Below, piece after piece: positions 57,142 through 64,000 of a stretch of DNA of 64,000 nucleotides. The notes below the pieces were generated by a model that searched no databases, was not told the origin of the DNA, and saw only the letters and a program-made list of their open reading frames with translations. Source of the stretch: CAVPRW01 sp046727435 [NCBI: bacterium] (GTDB lineage Bacteria; Tectomicrobia; Entotheonellia; J063). Position numbers and translations under genes: made by a program. The stretch lies in contig JBKPCR010000099.1 in NCBI GenBank assembly GCA_046727435.1, forward strand, positions 8,132-72,131. Direction: 5' to 3'. Positions within the stretch are counted from its first letter, which is position 1; each line of letters starts with the position of its first letter.

Positions 57142-59382
57142 CTATACACGATTGTAAACACGGCGATAGTAGGATGAAGTTGAAGACTGCACACCGTTGA
57201 AGATAATACCCAGAAGTTTTTGCGTCGCTAAGGAATGGATCCCCATTGTGACCGCATCCTTTGGTGTCATTTCGGCTCTCACCACCAACAAGATTGCGTC
57301 GACCAGCTGTTCAATAATGGGCATGTCTGGCAGTGAAAGAATTGGTGGAGAATCGATCAAAATCAACTCATACCGTTCGCGTAGGCGGGTTAAGATGTTT
57401 GCAAACTCTTGGGAGCTCAAAATGGTGGCAGAATTCTTGGCGCTGTGTCCGAAGGGGAGGACCGCAAGATTGGGATGCCCGAAGTTGACCAGGCTCGATG
57501 CCAGATCAGCCTGGTTGAGGAGTACATCCATCAGGCTCACGGAGGTATTTAACTCTAAATACCTATGAAAGCTAGGATTCTTGAAATCCCCTTCGATGAG
57601 AAGAGTCTGTCTGCCGAAATCCCTAGCGGCCGTCAGGGCGAAGTTCAGCGACGTCGTCGTTTTCCCTTCTCCCTCGATGGCACTTGAGATCGCAAGAACG
57701 GTCTGTGGCATTCCGGCGGTGGCGTGCATGACGCGCGTGTACAGCAGGCGGTATTGTTCGGCGATCAGCGAATCAGATTGTTGCTGCGTGATCAAGGGTT
57801 GATCGGTGCGCTGGACGGTCTTATATGTATGGATGGTTGCTAGCACTGGGAGCGAGACGGTATCCTGAAAATCCTCCGGCCTGCGGTAGGAGGGCTTCAG
57901 AAACTGTGGGAGGAAAACCAGACCAGCACCGACCCCAAGGCTCAGCAGGCTTCCCAGGATAACGATCTTGACGCGGTCGGGCTTGAAGGGTTTCTCAGGC
58001 ACCGTGGCTGGGTCGACGATGCGAAACTGTTCCGCTTTTTGGCGTTTCTCGAGATTTTCTGAGATCCTGGCGTTCAGGCGCTTTTGCAGGAGGGCCTGGT
58101 AGTTCTGGCGCGACATTTCGTAATCTCTGCTGAGGTCGAGCAGCTGCTGTTCGTTGGCAAAGGTGACCTCGACTCTGTTCTCGTAGTCTTTGACTAACGC
58201 GGCGGTGCGATTTTGCTTGGCCCGTAACGCGGCGATCTCGGCGTTGATGGCCTGCAACTGGGTGCTGATCGCTTGTCGCTGGGTGATGAACGATGGGGTG
58301 ATGGGTGTCGGGCTAGGGGGGGCCGACGACTTCGCCACCGGCGCCAGCGTGTCTCCATAGGCCAGTTGTTCCTCGAGTTCGTGGATCTGCTTTTTGAGCC
58401 ATCCAATATCCGGATAATTGTCCTTATATTGTGCTTGGAGCCGCGTGAGCTCCTCCTTCAACTGATCGAGCCGCGCGACCAGCCCGATTGCGCCGGTATC
58501 TGGCGTCGTACTGGGCTTCAATCCCGCCAGCTGCTTCTCAAGGTCTGCCAGCTGCGCTTGATGGAGAATTTTCCGGTCTTCCGCGCTTTTCAGCGCGTCG
58601 TTGATCGTCTGCAACTCCACCTGGAGTCGATCGAGGGTACGCAGGTTGGCCGTCATTTGTTCGGGGAGAGCCCCCATGCGCTGTTCTTTGAATTCTTTGA
58701 GGGCCCTTTCCTGTTTTTCCAACTCTTTTTTTGCCTCGGCATGTTCGTTGGCGAGAAATTCTGATGTGCCCTCGGCTTGCTGCTCTCGAATGCGCAGGTT
58801 CTCATCGATGAAGAGGGACGCAAGGAGGTTGGTGACCTTCATCACAATCAAGGGATCGGTTCCGACGTAGGCGATCGAAAAGGCGTTATTTCCTCCCATG
58901 ACTTTCACTTCGATATCCTGTCGCATGCGGTCGACAAGGACTTCCATAGGGGGAACGGATTGATCCAAGGTCAGGATGAAACGACTAAGCATTTGAGTGA
59001 CGTGCTGCCCCAAGAGCTCTCGGAAAGATTGCTGCATACTTTCAGGGGAGGTACTGCGATAGACCGTCGAAGACTGCCGTTGATACAGATCGAACTGAAT
59101 GATAATCCGTTCGAGGTTGGTCCGACTGAGGATTTGTTGACTGATGGTACTGAGCCTCTCCTGCACAGTCGACGTGACCGTGGAGCTTACATAGGCGGCC
59201 GGAATTCGCTGGGGCTCGACTAAGATTAACGTTGAGGCGCGATAAAGAGGAGGTAATTGATAGCTATAGGCCGCCGCAAACGTCGTTCCCAGAACAAAGG
59301 CGAGAATAAGCCACCATTTCCGGGCGAGGAGGAGATGGACATAGGTTTGGAGGTCGAATGAACCTTGCGATGGTGTTGTCAT
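57142..59382 (-). CDS. wzc: Chain-length regulator fused to BY-kinase (Wzc-like)
   Basis: The 746-residue inner-membrane protein has a Wzz domain with helices near residues 22-42 and 470-490 around a long periplasmic coiled coil (HAEAKKELEKQERALKEFKE, RKILHQAQLADLEKQLAGLK). The cytoplasmic kinase has Walker A SSAIEGEGKTTTSLNFAL near 568-577, Walker A' LLIEGDFKNP near 596 and Walker B LILIDSPP near 675. It ends with SSYYRRVYNRV, three possible autophosphorylation tyrosines. The Walker A' has Glu-Gly-Asp where Asp-Ala-Asp is usual. In many XrtA loci these two parts are separate genes; here they are one. AGGA precedes the ATG by six to seven bases. Confidence 0.93.
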   Translation of the reverse strand: MTTPSQGSFDLQTYVHLLLARKWWLILAFVLGTTFAAAYSYQLPPLYRASTLILVEPQRIPAAYVSSTVTSTVQERLSTISQQILSRTNLERIIIQFDLYQRQSSTVYRSTSPESMQQSFRELLGQHVTQMLSRFILTLDQSVPPMEVLVDRMRQDIEVKVMGGNNAFSIAYVGTDPLIVMKVTNLLASLFIDENLRIREQQAEGTSEFLANEHAEAKKELEKQERALKEFKEQRMGALPEQMTANLRTLDRLQVELQTINDALKSAEDRKILHQAQLADLEKQLAGLKPSTTPDTGAIGLVARLDQLKEELTRLQAQYKDNYPDIGWLKKQIHELEEQLAYGDTLAPVAKSSAPPSPTPITPSFITQRQAISTQLQAINAEIAALRAKQNRTAALVKDYENRVEVTFANEQQLLDLSRDYEMSRQNYQALLQKRLNARISENLEKRQKAEQFRIVDPATVPEKPFKPDRVKIVILGSLLSLGVGAGLVFLPQFLKPSYRRPEDFQDTVSLPVLATIHTYKTVQRTDQPLITQQQSDSLIAEQYRLLYTRVMHATAGMPQTVLAISSAIEGEGKTTTSLNFALTAARDFGRQTLLIEGDFKNPSFHRYLELNTSVSLMDVLLNQADLASSLVNFGHPNLAVLPFGHSAKNSATILSSQEFANILTRLRERYELILIDSPPILSLPDMPIIEQLVDAILLVVRAEMTPKDAVTMGIHSLATQKLLGIIFNGVQSSTSSYYRRVYNRV

Positions 59383-59431
59383 GTGCTTTCCTACAATGCT
59401 GCCGAACAAGCAGAGATGCCTACTCGCCGCA

Positions 59432-60049
59432 CTATGGAATGAGGATGGTATCTCCTGATTTCAGGAGGATGTTATTCTCGTGATATTTCCCGCCTAGAAT
59501 ATCCCTGTAGCTAATTCGCGCGGCACGTTGCTGGTGATCACCACTGCCATTGCGAAGGACCAACACCTCGTTGTATGCTGCGAAGGGAGTAAATCCCCCC
59601 GCCAAAGCAATGGCCTGGAGAAACGTGGTGCCACGCTTGACCGTGTATTGCCCGGGACGCCCGACCTCTCCCACGATAAAAATCACATAGCTATTGGCCT
59701 GCTGAACGATGAGAGAAACGTGCGGCGGCTCTTGGTAAAAGTCTGTTAAGCGCTTCGTGATCTCCTCCTGCACCTGGGTTGCCGTGAATCCAGCCGCCTG
59801 AACGTCGCCAATGAGTGGAAGCGAGATTCTGCCATCAGGACGCACGGTGACCACTTTGGAGAGATCGGCATTCTTCCAGACCAGGACTTCGAGGACATCT
59901 TCCGGGCCGAGCCGGTAGTCATCACCACTGTGCGTATCTGCAGAGATGTCGAATGGGTGCTGCACAACGACCTTGGCACACGCGCTGAGGAGGCAGAGAA
60001 GCGCCAGGAAAGTGCAGGCACGAGAGGCTGTGAACAATGTTCTTGCCAT
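59432..60049 (-). CDS. wza: Polysaccharide export lipoprotein (Wza-like)
   Basis: The 205-residue protein has a lipoprotein signal (FLALLCLLSACAKVVV, lipobox LSAC) and then the Poly_export domain (YRLGPEDVLEVLVWKNADLS, VRPDGRISLPLIGDVQAAGF) and one SLBB domain (IVGEVGRPGQYTVKRGTTFL). It is shorter than classical Wza, as is common for XrtA-type export proteins, and lacks the C-terminal helix that forms the outer-membrane pore. Another protein, perhaps the barrel at 1-1399, could form the pore. It precedes the Wzc-like gene by 49 bases. Confidence 0.93.
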   Translation of the reverse strand: MARTLFTASRACTFLALLCLLSACAKVVVQHPFDISADTHSGDDYRLGPEDVLEVLVWKNADLSKVVTVRPDGRISLPLIGDVQAAGFTATQVQEEITKRLTDFYQEPPHVSLIVQQANSYVIFIVGEVGRPGQYTVKRGTTFLQAIALAGGFTPFAAYNEVLVLRNGSGDHQQRAARISYRDILGGKYHENNILLKSGDTILIP

Positions 60050-60095
60050 GGCTGGATACCCCGTATGATCCTACCTATCAACGACCGGACACGAC

Positions 60096-61166
60096 CTAGT
60101 GTCTTATACCGATCGCACCGTTAAACCGCGCCAGAAGCCGCGTGTAGAGGCTCTGGCGGTATAGCTTCAGCTCTACCATTTGATGCTGCCCGTTGCCCTC
60201 CCACAGGCGATCGTTCTGCACTGCTGGTCCAAGGCTATACTTGTAGGTGCAACCACTTTCAAAGAGAACTCGCAGGATAGCCAGGTTCAGCTCCGGCCAG
60301 GGTCGTAGGGCGTGGTAGCTGGGATCTTCACCCGCTGCTAGGACGTGTACTGTGCTATGAAAGTGGAGCTGATACTCGAAGGCAATAACATGGTCGTCGA
60401 GTTTAAGCGTCCACAACGAGAGCCAGCCGTTCTTTGCTGCGCGTTGGGTTAATGCCTGGAAAAACTCCCGTTGACGCGGCATGGTGGTGCTTACATGGCT
60501 GCCGTGCAGCTGGAGATGCATGATCGCAAGCATCTCCTGGAAGAGGGAGCCTTGGAGATCGACGAGGCGATGCTCTTCGAGTCTAAGCTCACCGGCGTGC
60601 TGCAGGGTTACATGTATGTGCTGGTAAATACCGGCGGAAGACTGATTCATGGTCCTCCAGAAACGATCCCAATCCCCATCGATCATGACATTTGGATACG
60701 CCAGATGGTTCTCGCGACGCCAAGAGAGTCGGCCTGGCAAGATGGCTTCTAATGCCTCCAGGGTCGGAGAGGTGACCGGAAGTTTTTGCAATCGAGCGAT
60801 ATCCCAATCCGAGCGACTGGTCAAATGATTCAGGAACAATTCAATGACGGGGCGAGATTGTCCAGGGGGTACCAGATCCGCTATGAGGCAGTGGGGCGAT
60901 TCGAGGAAGCTGATATAGCGGATGGGCAGGCCGTACAGGCGTTCCCTCCAGCGCATCAGCGGAATGATAGCAACTGGGGTGTCTCCGTCCTCGACAACGA
61001 GAATCTCTGGATGACGTTGTGGCACCACACCATGCCAACAGCACCAGAACCAATCGTAGCTGAGAAATGGTGAAGTTTGCCCGGTCTCGTTGATCAACCG
61101 AGACCATATCGGCTCAAGGGCTACGAAATCTCGGGCATGGTCAATGCAGCGGATACGGAGAGTCAT
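60096..61166 (-). CDS. CelD/BcsL-like GNAT acetyltransferase
   Basis: The 356-residue protein contains SPFLSYDWFWCCWHGVVPQR, VAIIPLMRWRERLYGLPIRY and, near the end, HALRPWPELNLAILRVLFES and YKYSLGPAVQNDRLW. These fit the CelD/BcsL group of GNAT-fold proteins found in cellulose and EPS loci, related to the FemAB-like protein elsewhere in this locus. A role in acylating the polymer or a lipid-linked intermediate is expected, but no member of this branch has a reaction that can be assigned from sequence here. It is 30 bases after the sugar transferase gene and 46 before the Wza-like gene. Confidence 0.78.
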   Translation of the reverse strand: MTLRIRCIDHARDFVALEPIWSRLINETGQTSPFLSYDWFWCCWHGVVPQRHPEILVVEDGDTPVAIIPLMRWRERLYGLPIRYISFLESPHCLIADLVPPGQSRPVIELFLNHLTSRSDWDIARLQKLPVTSPTLEALEAILPGRLSWRRENHLAYPNVMIDGDWDRFWRTMNQSSAGIYQHIHVTLQHAGELRLEEHRLVDLQGSLFQEMLAIMHLQLHGSHVSTTMPRQREFFQALTQRAAKNGWLSLWTLKLDDHVIAFEYQLHFHSTVHVLAAGEDPSYHALRPWPELNLAILRVLFESGCTYKYSLGPAVQNDRLWEGNGQHQMVELKLYRQSLYTRLLARFNGAIGIRH

Positions 61167-61196
61167 GAACCGTGGACCTGATTAGCCTGAGGCATC

Positions 61197-62585
61197 TTAG
61201 CGTGCACCCCGTGCGAAGAGGACAACCTGCACGCTTTTCAACAGAATCAGCAGGTCAAGAAAGATCGACATGTTCTTGATGTAATAAAGATCGTACTGCA
61301 ACTTCTCCAGTGCATCCTCTACCGTACTACCATAGGGATATTTTACTTGGGCCCAACCGGTAATCCCGGGCTTCACCGCAAAGCGGAGGACATAGAACGG
61401 AATTTGCTCTTTCAACTGGTTGACAAAGACTGGGCGTTCGGGGCGTGGTCCGATAAAACTCATATCGCCTCTCAACACGTTGAACATCTGCGGCGTTTCG
61501 TCGAGACGGATCTTGCGCAATAAACGTCCGACTCGGGTGATGCGGGGGTCGTCTTCGCTGGCCCACACAGGACCGGTGCGCTGTTCGGCATCTACAGACA
61601 TCGAGCGGAATTTATAGAGCATAAAGACCTTGCCATCCTTGCCCACCCGTGCCTGGCGAAAGAGCACTGGCCCGGGAGAGTCCATCTTGATGCTGAGGGT
61701 AGCCACGGCCATCACCGGAGCCGAGAGGATCAAGCCCATGAGGGAGAGTCCCACATCGAGGATGCGCCTGATAGTTTCCGTCAAGAGAGTTTTCACTGGC
61801 CCATCTGAGAATATCAGCCACCCTGGGCGTAGAGAGTTGATGACGATCTTGTCGGTCAGTTTTTCGAAGAACGACGGCCATTCCTCGACCTGGATACCGC
61901 GGAAGCGGCACTCCAGGATGTCATGCACAGGAAGGCTGCCACGCATGTTGGTGAGAGCTACCAATATGATGTTTGGGTGGAGCTGCTCCACTATGCCGAG
62001 CAGCTCGTTGACTTTGCCGCAGAGATCATACCCAGGCGGCAGGTGGTCCTGAGCCACAGGATTGTCGTCTAAGAAGCCGACGATGCGGAAGGGAATAGTG
62101 TCATGATGGCCTTCATAGGCGATTATGACGTCGGCCAGGTCGGTGCCAAGCACCAGCACCCGTTGCTGGAGCAGCTGATGGGAGATGAGGATACGGCTCA
62201 GGAGTCGGAATGCCGTGAGCCCCAGAGTCGATGAGACGGTGAGGCTGATAAAGGCCATGCAGCTGAACCGTAAGGACGGTATGGCATACCCGATTGCGGC
62301 AGTCAGTCCGGCCGCGACCACTGCTGCAAGTCCTACTCGGAGAACGAGCTCCCCTTTGTCGAACTGGAGCTGAAAATGATAGAGGTCGGCGAGATAGAAG
62401 AGCAGCAAGGTCGTGGCCGCAAGCACCATAACCTTGGACCAAAATACGCCTTCTCCGACCCAATCCACCCACCAGTAGGTCAGCGCCACCGATGCCAAGA
62501 GCATCGCGAGGTCGCCAGTGAGAATGATGAAGAAAATATTCGAGATGTAGTGGCGAGAGATCCGAATCAAGGCTCGACTCGACAT
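61197..62585 (-). CDS. Initiating undecaprenyl-phosphate sugar transferase (EpsB/TIGR03013-like)
   Basis: The 462-residue membrane enzyme has four to five N-terminal helices, a Rossmann-like middle part ([31 protein letters not shown]) and the C-terminal bacterial sugar transferase domain. [50 protein letters not shown] and [13 protein letters not shown] are the family motifs. It moves a sugar-phosphate to undecaprenyl phosphate and starts the repeat unit. It is the first gene of the minus-strand EPS block, consistent with a promoter upstream of 62585. No clear ribosome-binding site precedes the ATG. Confidence 0.92.
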   Translation of the reverse strand: MSSRALIRISRHYISNIFFIILTGDLAMLLASVALTYWWVDWVGEGVFWSKVMVLAATTLLLFYLADLYHFQLQFDKGELVLRVGLAAVVAAGLTAAIGYAIPSLRFSCMAFISLTVSSTLGLTAFRLLSRILISHQLLQQRVLVLGTDLADVIIAYEGHHDTIPFRIVGFLDDNPVAQDHLPPGYDLCGKVNELLGIVEQLHPNIILVALTNMRGSLPVHDILECRFRGIQVEEWPSFFEKLTDKIVINSLRPGWLIFSDGPVKTLLTETIRRILDVGLSLMGLILSAPVMAVATLSIKMDSPGPVLFRQARVGKDGKVFMLYKFRSMSVDAEQRTGPVWASEDDPRITRVGRLLRKIRLDETPQMFNVLRGDMSFIGPRPERPVFVNQLKEQIPFYVLRFAVKPGITGWAQVKYPYGSTVEDALEKLQYDLYYIKNMSIFLDLLILLKSVQVVLFARGAR

Positions 62586-63194
62586 CGTCGTTGGGTTGTG
62601 AAGATCTTGCCAATCGACCGTGGTAGCAAGGCATAGTACGACAAGGAAGCCACATCCTGAAAGTGCCGAAGCCAGTGCAGGCCCTTGGAAGTCGGAGCCA
62701 AGGCTTCGCCCCCTTCGATTTCGCTCCCTCTTGCCGGGAGTTCAATCATCTTTTCTGGAAAATACGCGACAGATGACAATAGATAGTTTGTCATTAAACG
62801 GAACTTATTATCATCATATGTCAATGCAGTCACCATTTGAGCAAACTATATGCCACAAGTCGACCCCGGCGCTGCCATAACGCCAGAATGCTAGGTTTAG
62901 CGCAGCCTTGCATGGGGAAGTAGGGTGGAACGGATGAGGAGGATGGCAGGCGTGCTGTCTCAGAACTGACTCAAGCTATGCACTCTTCCCAGCGCATTCG
63001 CCTTCCGCTAACAAAACGACATGATGCATCAACCCAGCAGAATTTTATCGATAAACCATGGCGGAACTCATGGAGTGCTTCGCCGTCGACGGCTGTCATT
63101 TTGTTAGAGAAGTTTCCATTCTCAAGGATAATACAATCTTATCGCGCTATTCTCAGAAATGAGACGCATTTGCGAGTATCTATAGCGCTTTTCG
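62586..63194. other. Non-coding interval upstream of the EPS block
   Basis: About 600 bases lie between the first EPS gene and the IS3-type element. The part around 62760-62880 is AT-rich and contains TTGACA near 62818-62823 on the minus strand, plus the inverted repeat listed separately. I see no convincing gene, tRNA or terminator. It is the natural place for the main EPS promoter. Confidence 0.55.
62773..62794. promoter_or_regulatory. Inverted repeat, candidate operator
   Basis: ATGACAA (62773-62779) and TTGTCAT (62788-62794) are perfect inverted arms with an 8-base spacer. The site lies about 190 bases upstream of the first EPS gene in an AT-rich stretch. Size and symmetry fit a site for a dimeric regulator; no regulator gene is in the window. 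Confidence 0.4.
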
Positions 63195-64000
63195 TGATCT
63201 GCTCCCCGAAAACTGGGCCACGTCATCTGTGAGAATCCTCTGATCCAGGGGATGACCCCCATGAAGGTCAGCCGGTGTTCGGCGGAGCAGATGATCCACC
63301 TGTGGCAGCAGGCTGAGCAGGGCGAACCGTCCATCGGCGCGCGGTGCCGGGAGCATGGCATCACAGCGCCGACCTGCGACCGCTGGCGCACGAAGTGCGG
63401 TGGCATGACGGTCCCAGCGGCCCAGCGCGTGTGTGAGTGGGCCCAGGAGAAGGCCCGCCTCACGCGGTTGCGCGCCGAGCGCGACCTGGCCGTGGACGCG
63501 CTGAAGGCCCTCCTGGGCAAACCATCGTCCCGGTGGCGGCCCGCCGTGCGGCCGTCCAGCTCGTGGTCGCCTGTGGGCTCTGGCCGCGTCGAGCCTGTGT
63601 CCTGAGGCCGCTGCAGCGCTCGGCGTTCGCCTAGCAGGCGCGCCCCGAGGGCCACGCGGAGCTGGCCCTGCCAGTCCACGAGGTGGCCCGACGGCATCCG
63701 CGCGAGGGAGACCGACGCGTGGGGGCGTTGCACCGACGGCACGGCCCGCGTGGGCCCAAGAAGCACGGGCAGCGGCGCTGGCAGCGGGCGACATGGCCGG
63801 TCCGCACGGGCACGCGCCAGCGACGACGGGCACGCCATACCGTGCGCCCGGGAGAAGCGACGCCGTGGCAGAGGCGCGCGTCGGGCTCGACCGTGATCGC
63901 CGGCCGGACAATGCGGCACGTCCGCCGCGTCGTTTGAGCGACCGCACCCCAGCAGAGTGCACGCAGGAGTGGTGTGAACGGCAGTCGTCATCCGATGGAC
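63195..64000 (+). mobile_element. Left part of an IS3-family element
   Basis: TGATCTGCTCCCCGAAAACT at 63195 has the TG start and the CCCGAAAACTGG core of IS3-family terminal repeats and lies 57 bases before the orfA start. The element runs off the right edge, so its other end and target duplication are not visible. Confidence 0.65.
63252..63937 (+). pseudogene. Decayed IS3-family transposase (OrfA and OrfB parts)
   Basis: OrfA starts MTPMKVSRCSAEQMIHLWQQ and holds the helix-turn-helix region (IGARCREHGITAPTCDRWRT) and a leucine-zipper-like segment (RLTRLRAERDLAVDALKALL). OrfB follows in the -1 frame (AAVQLVVACGLWPRRACVLR), as usual for IS3 elements, which make the full transposase by frameshifting. 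OrfB is stopped at 63632-63634 (TAG), continues in the same frame as VHEVARRHPREGDRRVGALH and ends at 63937 before the catalytic DDE residues. The product cannot be active. Confidence 0.75.

Noticed and set aside
62567-62836. An 89-codon minus-strand frame overlapping the start of the first EPS gene
   Set aside because: It overlaps the sugar transferase start in another frame, has no ribosome-binding site or family features, and lies in a likely promoter region.
1-64000. CRISPR arrays, tRNA and rRNA genes
   Set aside because: No regularly spaced direct repeats, cloverleaf-like sequences with a T-loop motif, or conserved rRNA stretches were seen in the intergenic regions.

Overview
The window looks like part of the chromosome of a Gram-negative, environmental bacterium. 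It carries a TIGR03016-like outer-membrane beta-barrel, a Wza-type lipoprotein and a large exopolysaccharide (EPS) locus. Several of its genes resemble families known from exosortase A (XrtA/EpsH) EPS loci: TIGR03087-type glycosyltransferases, FemAB-like protein, DUF3473 deacetylase, EpsB-type sugar transferase and a TIGR03097-like ligase. The gene content would fit Nitrospirota, Methylomirabilota/NC10 or a similar deep lineage. The window contains no rRNA or marker gene, so this is a guess.

Region 1 (1-9.6 kb) holds the 5' part of the outer-membrane barrel on the minus strand. It is followed by a damaged IS5-like transposase and an adjoining group II intron with its reverse transcriptase. 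A LamG gene fragment comes next, then a secreted LamG/galactose-oxidase-like/FN3/Ig/LamG protein that keeps all the copper-radical-oxidase ligands, and another secreted protein.

Region 2 (10-20.4 kb) has two AT-rich glycosyltransferase genes on the minus strand. On the plus strand are a PcRGLX/YetA-like polysaccharide-active protein, a heavily decayed FN3-PKD-LamG gene, a shortened beta-helix protein and a secreted protein of unknown function. A long hairpin separates this plus-strand block from the next region.

Region 3 (20.4-62.6 kb) is about 42 kb of almost unbroken minus-strand genes, and it is the core of the window. Transcription probably starts above 62.6 kb. The order is: initiating sugar transferase, CelD-like acetyltransferase, Wza lipoprotein, fused Wzc-type chain-length/kinase protein, DUF3473 polysaccharide deacetylase, Wzm/Wzt ABC exporter, MFS transporter, TolB-like propeller, a diacetamido-sugar pathway (WbpB-like oxidoreductase plus a WbpD-WbpE fusion), a NeuD-like acyltransferase, an epimerase, a second aminotransferase, a 2881-residue multidomain secreted protein, a small Cys-rich secreted protein, acetyltransferase and glycosyltransferases, an APH-fold kinase, an asparagine-synthase-like amidotransferase, a five-gene acyl module (ACP, SDR, ANL ligase, hexapeptide acyltransferase, acyltransferase 3), a glycosyltransferase, FemAB-like protein and an O-antigen-ligase-like protein. 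Together they would build nucleotide sugars, assemble and acylate a repeat unit, export the polymer and attach or modify it. No exosortase or PEP-CTERM substrate was seen in the window.

Region 4 (62.6-64 kb) is a non-coding upstream region with a candidate operator, followed by the left end of a decayed IS3-family element that runs off the window. Base composition is clearly mosaic. The glycosyltransferases at 10-12 kb, the ligase at 20-22 kb and the NeuD-like gene are AT-rich, while the 32-36 kb block is GC-rich, suggesting assembly from several sources.
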